From Folioceros fuciformis (taxonomy: Eukaryota; Anthocerotophyta; Anthocerotopsida; Anthocerotales): DNA of 64,000 nt. Position 1 is the first letter of the stretch. The number at the start of each line of letters is the position of its first letter. This document shows positions 12,986 to 24,542 of this stretch, in pieces. The position numbers and the translations under genes are program-made. The stretch is from NCBI GenBank assembly GCA_049999805.1, contig JBNGIO010006237.1, positions 244,369-308,368 on the forward strand, in the 5' to 3' direction. The notes beneath the pieces were generated by a model. That model had not been told where the DNA came from, made no database searches, and saw nothing but the letters and a program-made list of their open reading frames with translations.

Positions 12986-13239
12986 CCTTGCTCTCTTCTC
13001 GTGCGTTCGAAACTTCACCACGCTTTGGCAACAGAAATCGCAGCCAGGAGTGGGCCTTAATAAACCATGATGTCTCACATATATACACAGTATTTTGGGA
13101 TTTTATTGTCGCAACTGTGTACACGACAGAATTTATTTTGCTAAAACATAGCTCTCGCCACTTGGCATCCTCGGCGTCTGGTCCTTGTACTCGGCTTTCC
13201 CAGTCGGTTCCTCGGTAGCGGACATTACAGCCAGACGCT
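12986..13239. promoter_or_regulatory. Short bidirectional promoter region, MED22/REC8
   Basis: Only 254 bases separate the two start codons, so both promoters and leaders are compressed here. A TATA-like catatatatac string lies near 13076-13088. No meiosis-specific element can be named from sequence alone. Confidence 0.5.
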
Positions 13240-16200
13240 ATGTTCTACTCGCACCAGCTGCTCAGTAGGAAGGGGCCCCTCGGGCAGATCTGGTGCGCAA
13301 TTGCGCCTCCTTTTCCCCCTCAGATGGCACCTGATTAGCTCTGGCAATTGGAGATCGGAGCTTCCTGCTTTTGTCCAAGTTGCTGGCTGGCATTATGTGT
13401 GGGAAAGAATTTTGTGCGATTCGCTTTTGCCCATCTTGTGCAGGATTGCAGCCACTATGCGGGCTAAATTGTCACGGAAGAAGGCCGAGAGCCTGGATAT
13501 TCGTGAGTTGTGGTAGGTGTGAACTTGTGAATCTGATAATGAATTCACCAGCTGCAATCGTGGATCTGCATTACGATCTGAGAATGTGCTCACGATCTCA
13601 AAGTTTCCGCTCAATGTTTCTCCTCCCCACGCTCCGCAGCATGCAAGTATTGTATCCACAAGTCCCCCTTGCTCTCCGACTGTCAGGCATTCTTATGGGC
13701 AAGTCTTGCTTTCGCAAATGATTACGGTCTCTGTTCTGCGATTTTCTTTCCTCAATCGTAGTCCCTCTGTTGTGCAGGGGGAATCGTCGCAGTTTACAGA
13801 CGGAAGGTGAACTTGCTTTACGGTAACGTATCTGCGCTTGTCGAGTCAGATCTGTTCTCTGGTTCAACAGCTTAACGATAGATGCTGAAAGGAGCTTTCC
13901 GCTTCTCCAGCCAGCGAGCTTGAGATAGTGTGGGCATTTGTCTTCACTTGGTGTACACTTTCATGCCTATCGTCTTGTAGTTTCTGACAGTCTGTTCATA
14001 CTGTTTTGACCCCTGTTCATGTGGTGAAGATGACGCCCAGCAGTTTCTGGTAATCGTTCATTTCTCAGCCTTGCTTCCTTGAAATGTTACTGTGAACTTC
14101 CTTAAGAGTGCTGCAGGGCCCTATCAATGTGCATGCTTGCAGATCAAAGTACAAATAGCAATCACCGCTGAGGAGAAAAGGGAGGTCTCAGTCAATTTGC
14201 CCCGAGGAAAGCAAATTGCAAGGTAGGTTTGACACTCCACAGTCTGAGTCCAAAGTCAGACCCACCTTAAGCCCTGCAGGATGTTAATTGGGCTTTGGGG
14301 TAAGATTTGAAGCCATCACCATGGACTATACCTTTGACAACTTCGACGAAATTGAGCATTTGATGCTCCGTCCTGCTACTCCTGCGCGTGAGGGAGATCT
14401 TGCTGAGGTATACCCTTCGAATTCATCATCAACCCGTGCACAATGGTGGACTGGAAATGTCTGAAGTATTTACTTAGGCTTGCATAAATTTTCGCAGGAG
14501 GAAGATAGAATAATAATTCCACGGAGGAGACGATCAAATGCACAAGTGACCGGTGATGCAAACATCGCAGCCTCAAGCTTAGACTATGCGGCTGCAAATC
14601 AAGGTGTGGCCGGGACTAGACTTGAAGTTTACATTCATGGGTCATGCACTACCAGCTGGATTCCAGTGGTGCCGGCAGCTCTCATGCTCAGCACCTTGTT
14701 TACTGGACGGTTTGGGTGGGTGACACTGCACAGCCCAACTCGAAGACATCACATTGCCAGAAGACTTGCTTTGTTACGAGGAAAGCTTACAAAACAGGTC
14801 TGCCTGCAAACGTCTGCCTTCGTGTGAACCTTTGACCACAAGAAATGGCATCAGCGTGTTTTCTAACGTTTCTCAGATGACAGGGAATTCGAGGACGAGC
14901 GCTTCCCACCAGCTGACGACTTCTTCCCGCCTGACGATCTCCAGCTAGGTATATTTTGCAGCCCTAGAACAATTTGAGTAAATTTTGTCAGCTTCTCGAG
15001 ATGAGAGTTTGGAGAGCTCAGAGGCCTGTCCGAGCTTGCAGATACAAGTAGAGCAAACTGAGCGCGCCGCGTGAACGTTATCGGTTGACAAGTCATTTAA
15101 ATTGTCATTCCCTTTCAGATGATTTCAATGTACAAGAACCTGTTCCTGTTGCGGAACAGCCAATTGAGAATCTGGTGGAAGAGCCAATGGAGACTGTATA
15201 TAGGGTGCCACTTGACACACACGAGGCCGTTGAAAGGGCCTCCAGCCCTTCTTTTCATCTACCGGCTCATACCGCTGGTGGAAGTGCCAATGAGACTGTA
15301 CAGAACAGTGAAAGGAGCTCGGAACCACAACTGCAGATTCCCGCAGACAGCAATCAAGCTTTAGATGTTATCCCTGTACCAGATCTTCCTGCAGAAGATC
15401 TAGAGATGCTCCAAGAAGGGCCCAAATCGGTTGAGATTCTCATCCTCCTCATTTTGTGAAGTGCGCTATGTCTGTACTAACTTGAGCTCGATGCTGGTCA
15501 CATCTGATTCAGTGGAGTTACGTTGTCCTTCACACGTCCTGATTGTTGCAGCCGGACATTACCCCTGCTCCACCACCAAGGAAGCGAAGAGCAAGACAAG
15601 TGCATGCTCCTGAGGTATACATCGATTATGAGGCGCCCGAGATTGCGATACAGACCTTTCGGGAGTGGTTGGAGGACTCCTCCGATTTAGTGGGCAGGCG
15701 CGCATCCTCTCAGGTGAAGATCACTTGTTTCCCGCGAGAGGTCCATCTGTTAACGAACCAATAACCTATCTATTCACCTGGCTTGTGTCCTCATAGAAGC
15801 ACCCGCAAGAAATCCATTTCGAGACTGTCCTCAAACTCCCATCGACAGGATTGTCCTGGAAGTCTTTGGTAGATGGTCCACAGTCCCAGTGGCCGCCGAG
15901 CCTACTCGAGCTATGGACTCAAAGTGTATCGGGTAACTGGAAAAAGTCCGACATTGCACACAAGGAGGAGAATACATTGATTTCAGATCCAACATCGACG
16001 GAAGAAAAGCAGGGAGATATCGAGCCAGCGTCCACTGAAGAAAATAATGGTGTGCTCGTTTAACCTTTCAACCCGCAGTCTGTCGCGTGCTTATCCGAAT
16101 GTAGATTGTCGGCAGGAGCATTTGAATGCTTGTTTTTTCATGTTCAGAGAATGAGCCTTCTGGACAGGGCGACCTCAACATGCAACCACCGGCAGTCGGG

Positions 16201-17436
16201 ATGCCAAAGGAAGTGTCTCACATGGAGAGCATGTCATTGGAACAAGTACCTACAGCAATGTCAATCCATCATTTGCCCTGCCCGTCCTGGAAAACTTGGT
16301 AGCCAACCTGCGTCATATTCAAACATACTGTAGGTACCATACGAAAAGAAAGAATCTCAGGACTACGGCTCTGTGGAGAAGCTGCGACAGGCACTTCATA
16401 CTCCATCGACACAAAATGAATTCGGGAACGACTTGGGCTTCACCCCTTCGATGTCAGGTTTGGTACAATGTCTGCTGTTGGTGGCTGTTGCCTAATACGC
16501 GGTTGGATTCCGAATGCAAGCCTTTTAAAATCCCACCGAGAAGTGTGCAAAAACAGGTAGCCACGAAGGGAGCGCGTGGTCAAAGCGTCGGGGTTCCACC
16601 TCCGTCTCTGGGGCACTGATGCTGGACCCTGAAATAGACCTAGCCACGTCGGGAAGGTGTGGCATATCTGCAGAACCCCTTATTGTTCAGCTCCAGGTAG
16701 CCAGCCAGAGTGGTCACAGTACACTGTTGACACTACTGTGTGTTTTGGCTTGCAGATCAAAACGTCGTCGGCACACTCACACAGTGACAAGAAGCGTCTC
16801 ACCAGGGGCTGCTGATGTACCTGATGGTGACATGGCACCGGATTTCATGGACAAAACTTGCCAAGGAGATGACCCCACAAGTCTCCCAGGTTCTCTTACT
16901 CAATTTGGTACGTATTCTTCTGGCTGCAAGCCGTAGTCGATCAGGATGAAACACCATTTTCCATCTCACATCGTCAAAATTGAAATACGCCATCCTTTCA
17001 GAGCTGCTTGAAGACACCTTCAAACCCTCAGTCCAGATAGCAGATCTCAAGCAACCCGAGGACACGATCACGACACAGCTCCTGGAGTAAGTGCTCCGTC
17101 TCCTGTGCCTGAAGTGACCTGGAAGCTGTTGCCGTTTATGACCTTAACACCAATTCCAGGTACTTGAGAGAACTGTTCCATTCAGCACGAGCACCTTCCC
17201 GGCTATCTTTAAATGAGCTGACTGCAGCCTTGGAGAAGTACCAAGCTGCACGACTTTTCTACCAAATTACAGGTCAGTGAGGCAACAATGCAAACCATTC
17301 ATTAGGATGAAACGCTGTGCACCCAGTAAACTCTTCTACCCCCGGTATGGCAGTTTTGACATCAAATAGGTGCCTCATTGCTGAACAAAATGAAGCCTAC
17401 GGGGACATCTTCATTTCCCCGGGAACGTACCTCTAG
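13240..17436 (+). CDS. REC8: Meiotic cohesin alpha-kleisin REC8 (SYN1-like)
   Basis: Twenty exons give 714 residues: 13240-13292, 13444-13512, 13640-13698, 13778-13822, 14030-14049, 14143-14222, 14305-14407, 14498-14603, 14734-14797, 14884-14948, 15119-15429, 15552-15713, 15797-16049, 16148-16245, 16334-16457, 16557-16656, 16756-16907, 17002-17086, 17160-17272 and 17354-17436. REC8 closes the SMC1/SMC3 ring that holds sister chromatids in meiosis and is cut by separase at anaphase. The N-terminus MFYSHQLLSRKGPLGQIW and VPLALRLSGILMG match plant REC8 rather than the mitotic RAD21 paralogues. The end (YQAARLFYQI, then NEAYGDIFI) is the SMC1-binding winged helix. The acidic, Ser-rich middle is poorly conserved, as usual. 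Exon 3 ends with a GC donor (13699). The 16656 donor is the only nearby choice that keeps phase; exons 14-17 are less certain than the ends. Confidence 0.92.
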
Positions 17437-17785
17437 CCTGAGGTCTCCGGGACCTTCGAGAAGCTTGCAGCAAATACCGATTGGCAAGCTGGCAAGCTTC
17501 TAAAAGCTCAAGCACTACAGTCTGGCAAACCATTTTAGTTCATCAGACACAGAGAAGAGAGACACTTGGCAGCAATTAGTGCAAAATAATCAGATGAACG
17601 GGATTCATACTTCATAGCGATGAAGTAGATTATCAGCCGCTTTCCTACAGAGTCATGACCAATTTGAGGCAGACGATGGGAAAAAATTTTCCATTATGGC
17701 TGTACATGAGGGCTACTGTTGCAGCCTTGCTCGGCCTCCCTTGGGAAGGTCAAGGCATGAAAGAATGGGGTGGCTGGCTAATCGG
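17437..17785. other. Convergent 3' flanks of REC8 and ATG9
   Basis: About 350 bases between two stop codons, expected to hold both 3' untranslated regions. No gene is seen. Confidence 0.5.
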
Positions 17786-19843
17786 CTATGAATGTTGTAC
17801 AGAAGCGGCTGATGGCAATCCTGCCTTCGTTTTCACGGGGGCCTCCAGATGCCCTGTCCGGGAGTTGAAGAAGCGCGAATGATCATCATCTAATTCCGCC
17901 ACCCCAAAACTGGGAGGCTCGAACTTGCTTTCGGCGAAGATCGAAGCCATGGACTGCTCTGGACCCGTCCTCGCCCACCACCTGCTCCTGTCCATGGCCT
18001 CCTTGGCCGCGTCCAAATTGAGAGCCGTATCTTGGGGGAAGGGAGGGTGGAAAGGGGCGGAGTCCTCGGGCTCGCTGTGATGGGGGTCATGGCCGGGGGG
18101 AGGTTCCTCCTCCTGCAACGGCTTGACGTTCTCTGGCATCCAGCTGGGGTAATTTTGCCTGAAGCTGGCCATAGACTTGCTCATCTTCTCATCGTCGTCC
18201 ATGGCGGGGGAGGTGCCGTCGAAGACGCTGAGGCTGCAAACATGACCGACACCCGGAATGAGGATGGTGGAGTTGTGCACGAACGCCAGGATGTCGTCCA
18301 CGAAGTGCGGCAGCACAAAGCAGAGGAGGAAGGGCGTGATAAAGATGGAGGCCATCTCCTGCAGAAACTCCACAGCTCTGTACTGAAAGAGCTTTTGAAA
18401 CTCGGTCCGGACCCGCTCGGAGCTCTCCTGCCCTACCCAGTGCTCGGGCTGGTAGTGCGTATGATGCACCACGCTCTGCATTACGGATTCCGGGCTGGAT
18501 TCCAGAAAGTCTTGGGAGATGAAGGAGCGGCTGAGCACCGAAAGAGTGCCAAACACAGCCACATACCAGCCCACCTCGTGGCCGAAGAGCGCCGCCTGCA
18601 ACACCGTCTCGTGCAGTACCACCGTGCCCAAGAGCACCATGGCGAAGGCCCCCGAGACATAGGACACCACCTTGGCCACCACCAGTAGGGTGGGGCTGGA
18701 GGGGAACAGCTTTAGGTACTCCACCGCGTGCTTGTAGCTGGCATCCAAGCGGAGCTTGAGGCAGTGATCCAGCTCGTTGAACTCCCGGAAGGTCCATCTA
18801 GCAAGGTTCGACCAGTCCCGGAAGCCTGCTGTGCTAGGCCTGTGGTAGAACTGCTCCCCGTTCTTCATGAGAAAGTACATGAGCATGAGGATGAAGTAAA
18901 AGGGGGAGAGCAGCAGCGTGGCACCACCCAGCGCCCGGAGCCTCCTGCGAATCACGTCCGGCCTGCGAGTGAAGTCGGGCTTGATTAGAAAATTGCTGTC
19001 ATACATGTGGTGCAGGATGCACCAATTTAAGCTCCACTCCAGGGTCTTGGTGAGCAGCGGTCGCTTCCGATTGCCCTGCGCATCATGGTGGCCCTGGAAT
19101 GGGCCAGCCCCCGGCACCCAGGACGGCACCGGCAGCGAAATCAACCCCTGGTTCAACATGGCTATTAGCCAGTTCTCCCTCCGCATGATCCTGCTCACAA
19201 TGTCCGGCGCCGACAGGTCCCGCACGATGCACAACCGCTTCCGGCTCTGTACCTCCACCAGCCTCTCCACCACCTCCGCCCATGGGGCCTTTTGCAACTC
19301 CTCCTCCCCCAACCCTAAATCCGAGTGAAAGAACCTGCGGATCACTAAATTGTCCCGCAACTGCGGAAAGAATCGCAAAAAACATATGAGCCAGTGCGCG
19401 CTGAAGATGAGGAGGTAGAGCACCACAACCGCCTTGTAAACCGTGAAAGGCCGCAATGGGTCCAGGTGCACCCCTTCCCGCGCCAGTTCACAGCGATTGC
19501 TTCCCTGTCCGCAGTGCAGCACTCCATCCCAATTCACCACTAGCAACAGGAAGCCCGAGAAGCACACGGTGAAGCCGAAGGTGAAGAGCTCCGCTGCCCA
19601 CCGCACCGTGATGTGCACCAAACCCTTCTCCGTGTGGTAGTAGTAGATCTGGCGGAAGAAGGTGTCCAAATCCTGGATCGCCAACCGCTTCACGCTGCCC
19701 TCTCCCTCCTCCAAAAATTCGTGTGGGCTGGGGCCGTCCGACAGCGCCTGGTACTCGTGCATCTCCACCTCGACATGGCCACCATCACCATCACCATACT
19801 TCTCCGTGTCCTCAGGGCTCCTCCACAGCCGCAAACTCTTCAT
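17786..19843 (-). CDS. ATG9: Autophagy-related protein 9, intronless
   Basis: One open exon of 685 residues from the ATG at 19843 (earlier in-frame codons are GTG, not ATG). ATG9 is the lipid scramblase carried on vesicles that seed the phagophore. Matches to plant ATG9 run along the protein: DLDTFFRQIYYYHTEKGL, CFSGFLLLVV, the RENWLIAMLNQGLI segment, LTKTLEWSLNWCILH, FREFNELDHC, ASIFITPFLLCFVLP and GVGHVCSLSVFD. Membrane stretches lie at about residues 85-105, 140-165, 300-320, 400-450 and 500-520. The C-terminal tail after the core is about 110 residues, much shorter than in Arabidopsis (866 residues in all), yet keeps an EPPSF block. Plant ATG9 genes I recall are split by introns; this one has none. 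It is head to head with GMD. Confidence 0.95.
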   Translation of the reverse strand: MKSLRLWRSPEDTEKYGDGDGGHVEVEMHEYQALSDGPSPHEFLEEGEGSVKRLAIQDLDTFFRQIYYYHTEKGLVHITVRWAAELFTFGFTVCFSGFLLLVVNWDGVLHCGQGSNRCELAREGVHLDPLRPFTVYKAVVVLYLLIFSAHWLICFLRFFPQLRDNLVIRRFFHSDLGLGEEELQKAPWAEVVERLVEVQSRKRLCIVRDLSAPDIVSRIMRRENWLIAMLNQGLISLPVPSWVPGAGPFQGHHDAQGNRKRPLLTKTLEWSLNWCILHHMYDSNFLIKPDFTRRPDVIRRRLRALGGATLLLSPFYFILMLMYFLMKNGEQFYHRPSTAGFRDWSNLARWTFREFNELDHCLKLRLDASYKHAVEYLKLFPSSPTLLVVAKVVSYVSGAFAMVLLGTVVLHETVLQAALFGHEVGWYVAVFGTLSVLSRSFISQDFLESSPESVMQSVVHHTHYQPEHWVGQESSERVRTEFQKLFQYRAVEFLQEMASIFITPFLLCFVLPHFVDDILAFVHNSTILIPGVGHVCSLSVFDGTSPAMDDDEKMSKSMASFRQNYPSWMPENVKPLQEEEPPPGHDPHHSEPEDSAPFHPPFPQDTALNLDAAKEAMDRSRWWARTGPEQSMASIFAESKFEPPSFGVAELDDDHSRFFNSRTGHLEAPVKTKAGLPSAASVQHS

Positions 19844-20497
19844 CGCCTGCCTTCGCTCATGTCTGCCTCCCACTACACGGAGCCACACAGGCGCGCTGCT
19901 GCTCCTCCTCCGTCCAATTCACAGGCCCCGAATCCGGCCCCGCCGGACCTTCACACGCGCATGCACGCACCGGCTCCTCTTCGTCCGCCCTAAAGCCGCC
20001 TACTGCCCCCCTTTCTTTCGGCTGGCTGCCTGGCTGCCTTCACGCTCACGCCTGCGCCTCGATCCTGTCGTGGGCAACCCCGGCCCTTTGTTGAGTAACC
20101 ACGGGTCTTCCATGCGATTCCTAGGGGTTTAAAAAGCCCCAAGCTTTTCGAAATCGAAACCACATATTCCATGTACTGTACATACACACATACATACATA
20201 CATACATACATACATACATGTCTGCATACATACATACAAACATACATACGTACATACATACATACATACATACATACATACTGCATACATACATACATAC
20301 ATACATACATACATACTGCATACATACATACATACATACATACATACATACATACATACATACATACATGTCTGCATACAGACACTAATGTGTGTGCGAT
20401 ACATACATATATAGCCCACAACAAGGCTTTGCCAAACTGGGCTGGCCTGCTCCTCTTCTCTTCCCCGCCCAATGAGCTCCTACTGGTAGCCAGGACG
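19844..20497. promoter_or_regulatory. Shared upstream region of ATG9 and GMD
   Basis: About 650 bases between two divergent start codons. The centre is taken up by a CATA microsatellite (separate entry), leaving roughly 330 bases on the ATG9 side and 115 on the GMD side for core promoter elements. No TATA assignment is attempted. Confidence 0.45.
20181..20385. repeat. (CATA)n microsatellite, about 200 bp
   Basis: Nearly unbroken catacata repeats with occasional ctgcatac and cgtac interruptions. The string catgtctgcata stands near both ends. It lies in the divergent ATG9/GMD region. Open frames of Tyr-Ile-His-Thr or Cys-Met-Tyr-Val through it are by-products of the repeat. Confidence 0.97.
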
Positions 20498-21742
<1,245 letters not shown>

Positions 21743-21889
21743 CGAGCTCACGGTCTGCAGCGGGTACATTTGTCTCCCAACTTGCAAGCGGCTTTCAGAG
21801 AAAGGTAATTTCACAACGGCGCTCTCCACATCCTTCGATTGATTCCTCATCCAAAAATTTATTTTCGGTGTGCTGGTTTCCCGGCCTGC

Positions 21890-22455
21890 TTGGTTCCTGA
21901 TTTCCAGGAGTGATTTTCTTTTTTCTGCCTTTGCGTATAGGCTTCGTTCCCCCTTTCCATCCTTGGTCTATTGATTCTGCCCGCCTTGTTTCCCGATGTC
22001 CTTTTGGCAAGAGGGAATGACTTTTGCCTTCCACAGCTTGTTTCCCAATGTCCTTTTAGCAAGAGGGAATGACTTATGCCCTCCACAGCTTGTTTCCTAA
22101 TGTCCTTTCAGCAAGAAGAAATGACTTACGCCTTCCACAGCTTGTTTCCTAATGTCCTTTTAGCAAGAGGGAATGACTTATGCCTTCCACAGCTAGTTTC
22201 CCAATGGCCGTTTAGCAAGAGGGAATGACTTTTGCCTTCAACAGCTTGTTTCCCTATCTCCTGTGAACAAAAGGGAATGAGGGTCATTCCCTTTTGCCTT
22301 CCCCTCCTTGTTTCCTAATTGTTGCCTGCCCATCCTTTTTTCCTAATCGTCTTCTGGCACAAGGGAATGACTTTTACCTTCCAGAGCTTGTTTCCCAATC
22401 CCTTCTAGCGCAAGGGAATGACTTTCGCCTTGCACACTGCGGCCACCCGGCCTTC
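21890..22455. repeat. 52-bp minisatellite, about ten degenerate units
   Basis: Units marked by caagagggaatgact start near 22008, 22060, 22112, 22164, 22216 and 22268, an exact 52-base period. Degenerate units precede (about 21904, 21956) and follow (22360, 22411). The consensus also contains a ccacagcttgtttcc block. It lies just downstream of GMD. The unit is not a multiple of three, so the long frames through it are artefacts. Confidence 0.95.
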
Positions 22456-22727
22456 GTTTATTCTGAAACATCTCGACTCCTCAAAGGCTCAAGTTTCTGC
22501 TCTACTAACAATGAGGCCTACCCCACCAAGGGATCCACATTTCGTAGCAGTCCTAGTGCCAGCCAAGTCCCTTCGGTTCAAGGAGTATTACGCCGTAAAT
22601 ACTGTACAGTGTTTTTCGACATACAACTAGCTATCTACATCTTCACAAAATCTATCCAATCCTTCCTCTGATATGCAGACCTAGTCTCATTCCATCAAAC
22701 TACTCCCGCCCTCGACCACTCCGCCCC

Positions 22728-23297
22728 TCAATCATGGACCCAAGAGTGCTCAAGGATAGTCTTCTCCGCCCCCTCCTCTGGGTCTATCAGAATCAAAATC
22801 AAGACATCAGAGCCACTGAACACACAAGAAGCTACTCTCTCTGTCAAAAAGAAAAACCAAATCCAAATTGAAATTGCTGAATGCACAGGGGAGTACGCTA
22901 TACCGAGCTGAGTGCTGGGACCATTCCTCAACACCGACTCCTTCACCAAGGCCGCATTCTCCCTTACTGAATTTGTAGACATTTCTCCGCGGAACACAGA
23001 CTCCTTCACCGATACAACAGACTCTTTCACCGACGCGACAGACTCCAAAACCGTATTTGTAGTGTGTGTCACCATATCGCTCACAGTCTGCCTGAGTAAT
23101 TCCCGGGCTCGTCGAGGAGAAGACAAACTTTGGTTCTGGACATCATGATTCTCCTGCAACGCCAGCACCTTCCGTCAGATGTCACACGGGAAGCATGAAA
23201 CCCTAACGCTGAAGACTTGAGCAGTCACTCGCTCGACCTGCAGCTGAGGCCCGTCTTGGTCCCCCTCCACTCTGAGCTTGGGCCCGTGCTTCTCCAT
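22728..23297 (-). CDS. Small putative protein, Ser/Val/Glu-rich helical repeats
   Basis: Tentative model: exon 1 23297-23238 (ATG at 23297, MEKHGPKLRVEG, ends CAG before GTCGAG) joins in phase to an exon from 23153, reading ENHDVQNQSLSSPRRARELL and then a helical stretch with repeated SVKESV heptad-like units. A T-rich segment near 22850-22905 may be a further short intron; after it the frame ends at 22728 with EGAEKTILEHSWVHD. I do not recognise the protein. The charged, regularly spaced Val/Glu pattern suggests a coiled coil, but no relative comes to mind and the exons are short, so it could also be chance. Confidence 0.35.
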
Positions 23298-24542
23298 GCC
23301 CGCCAAGTCTCCGACTTTCAAACAATCTTTTCACCCGACTACCTGGTTACCAGAAAGCGCACGACGCACGCAAGCCACGCACACAGCGACGCCACACCTC
23401 GCGCAAGAGACACAATCACATTACTGCGGGACAGTCTACATCCTCGCAAGAATGAAGAGCCTGCAAGAAGCAGGAGCGAGACGTGTCACGCGCTCCTTGC
23501 TGGGGTTGCTCCTACCAACCGTAAAACCCTAAAGGCCGTCCGCAAGCTGCGTGCTGGATGCAACAAGTCCTCTCCTGCAGACGAAGCAATCTCGCGTCGA
23601 CAGTCTGGCCGATGACGGAGCAAACATAAGCACGCAGAGACGGTGAGACAAGTACCGTCCGCGACACATTCCCGGGCCGTCGGGGCAGGCGGACCAGCCG
23701 CACGTCGGCTGTTGATGGAAGCCATGGCAACTGGCAGTCGCAGAGTGCCGGTGAGCGCGGCGGCGGTGAGGCACAGAGAAGCTTGACGCGTGCGCGTCAT
23801 GGCTACAGGCCTGTACATGTCACGTATCCCACCCCGTCAGTAGACAGTGTGTGCCATTGGCAGATCACACTGAGCAGCAGAGCTGAGAGACAGGCGTACC
23901 CGAAAGGACGTAAGCATTCGCGGAATGATGTCTCCTCTCCCAATCCATAGGCGTGGCAGGTGTGACCCACCTTCCATTTCTGCCTTCGTGGCTCTGGCCA
24001 ATTCTGCAGCCGCGGCACGCGTACTGCACGCCGCTGCCACCTTGTCAGGCGATTGCCCGATCCCGGCCGTCGCCGGACTGCTATCTGACCACCCATCCAG
24101 CCCTAAAAGCCTATGGCCCCCAGGCGCCATGGCGCTGTCCGGGAACCGGTAGTTCGCATGATGCCTGCGGTTTCAGGAGATCCTGGGAAATCGGGATGCA
24201 TTTCCTTTTCTCCAGGAAGGAGGGAGAAGCAGCTGCCAGCCTGTCCCGAGGTTAAAGAGACGAGCTTTATCTGCTGTTGGTTGCAGCTGAGGCAGGTGGA
24301 GAAGCTGCAGTGGCATAACCGGTCCAGGAGCCTCTGCATGTGGGTTGTAGGAGAAGCGGAGGAAGGAAGGACAGCAGGGCAGCGATTTGACATGTCGGAG
24401 TTCAATCTCATGCGGGCACGCATCGGGAAATGGAGACCAGGGTACTCTTACATGGATTCGGGTGTCCGTAGGAGAACGAAGCCGTGGGCGTAGCTCCAAA
24501 GCTGCCTCTCAGATCCCAGATTGCTGCTGGCGCACGCGGAGC
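23298..24542. other. Intergenic region before the histidine kinase
   Basis: About 1.2 kb of GC-balanced sequence with several short frames on both strands, none resembling a known family. It probably contains the promoter of the small - strand gene and that of the histidine kinase. Confidence 0.45.

Noticed and set aside
18032-18688. 218-residue open frame antisense to ATG9
   Set aside because: His/Glu/Gly-rich by-product of GC-rich ATG9 codons on the other strand; no splice sites or family match.
21795-22086. Lys/Glu/Gly-rich - strand open frames
   Set aside because: They lie in the 52-bp minisatellite and follow its repeat pattern, with no conserved start or partner exons.
23486-24255. 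Overlapping Arg/Ala/Cys-rich frames on both strands
   Set aside because: Mutually overlapping, no motif and no splice support; typical of GC-rich intergenic DNA.
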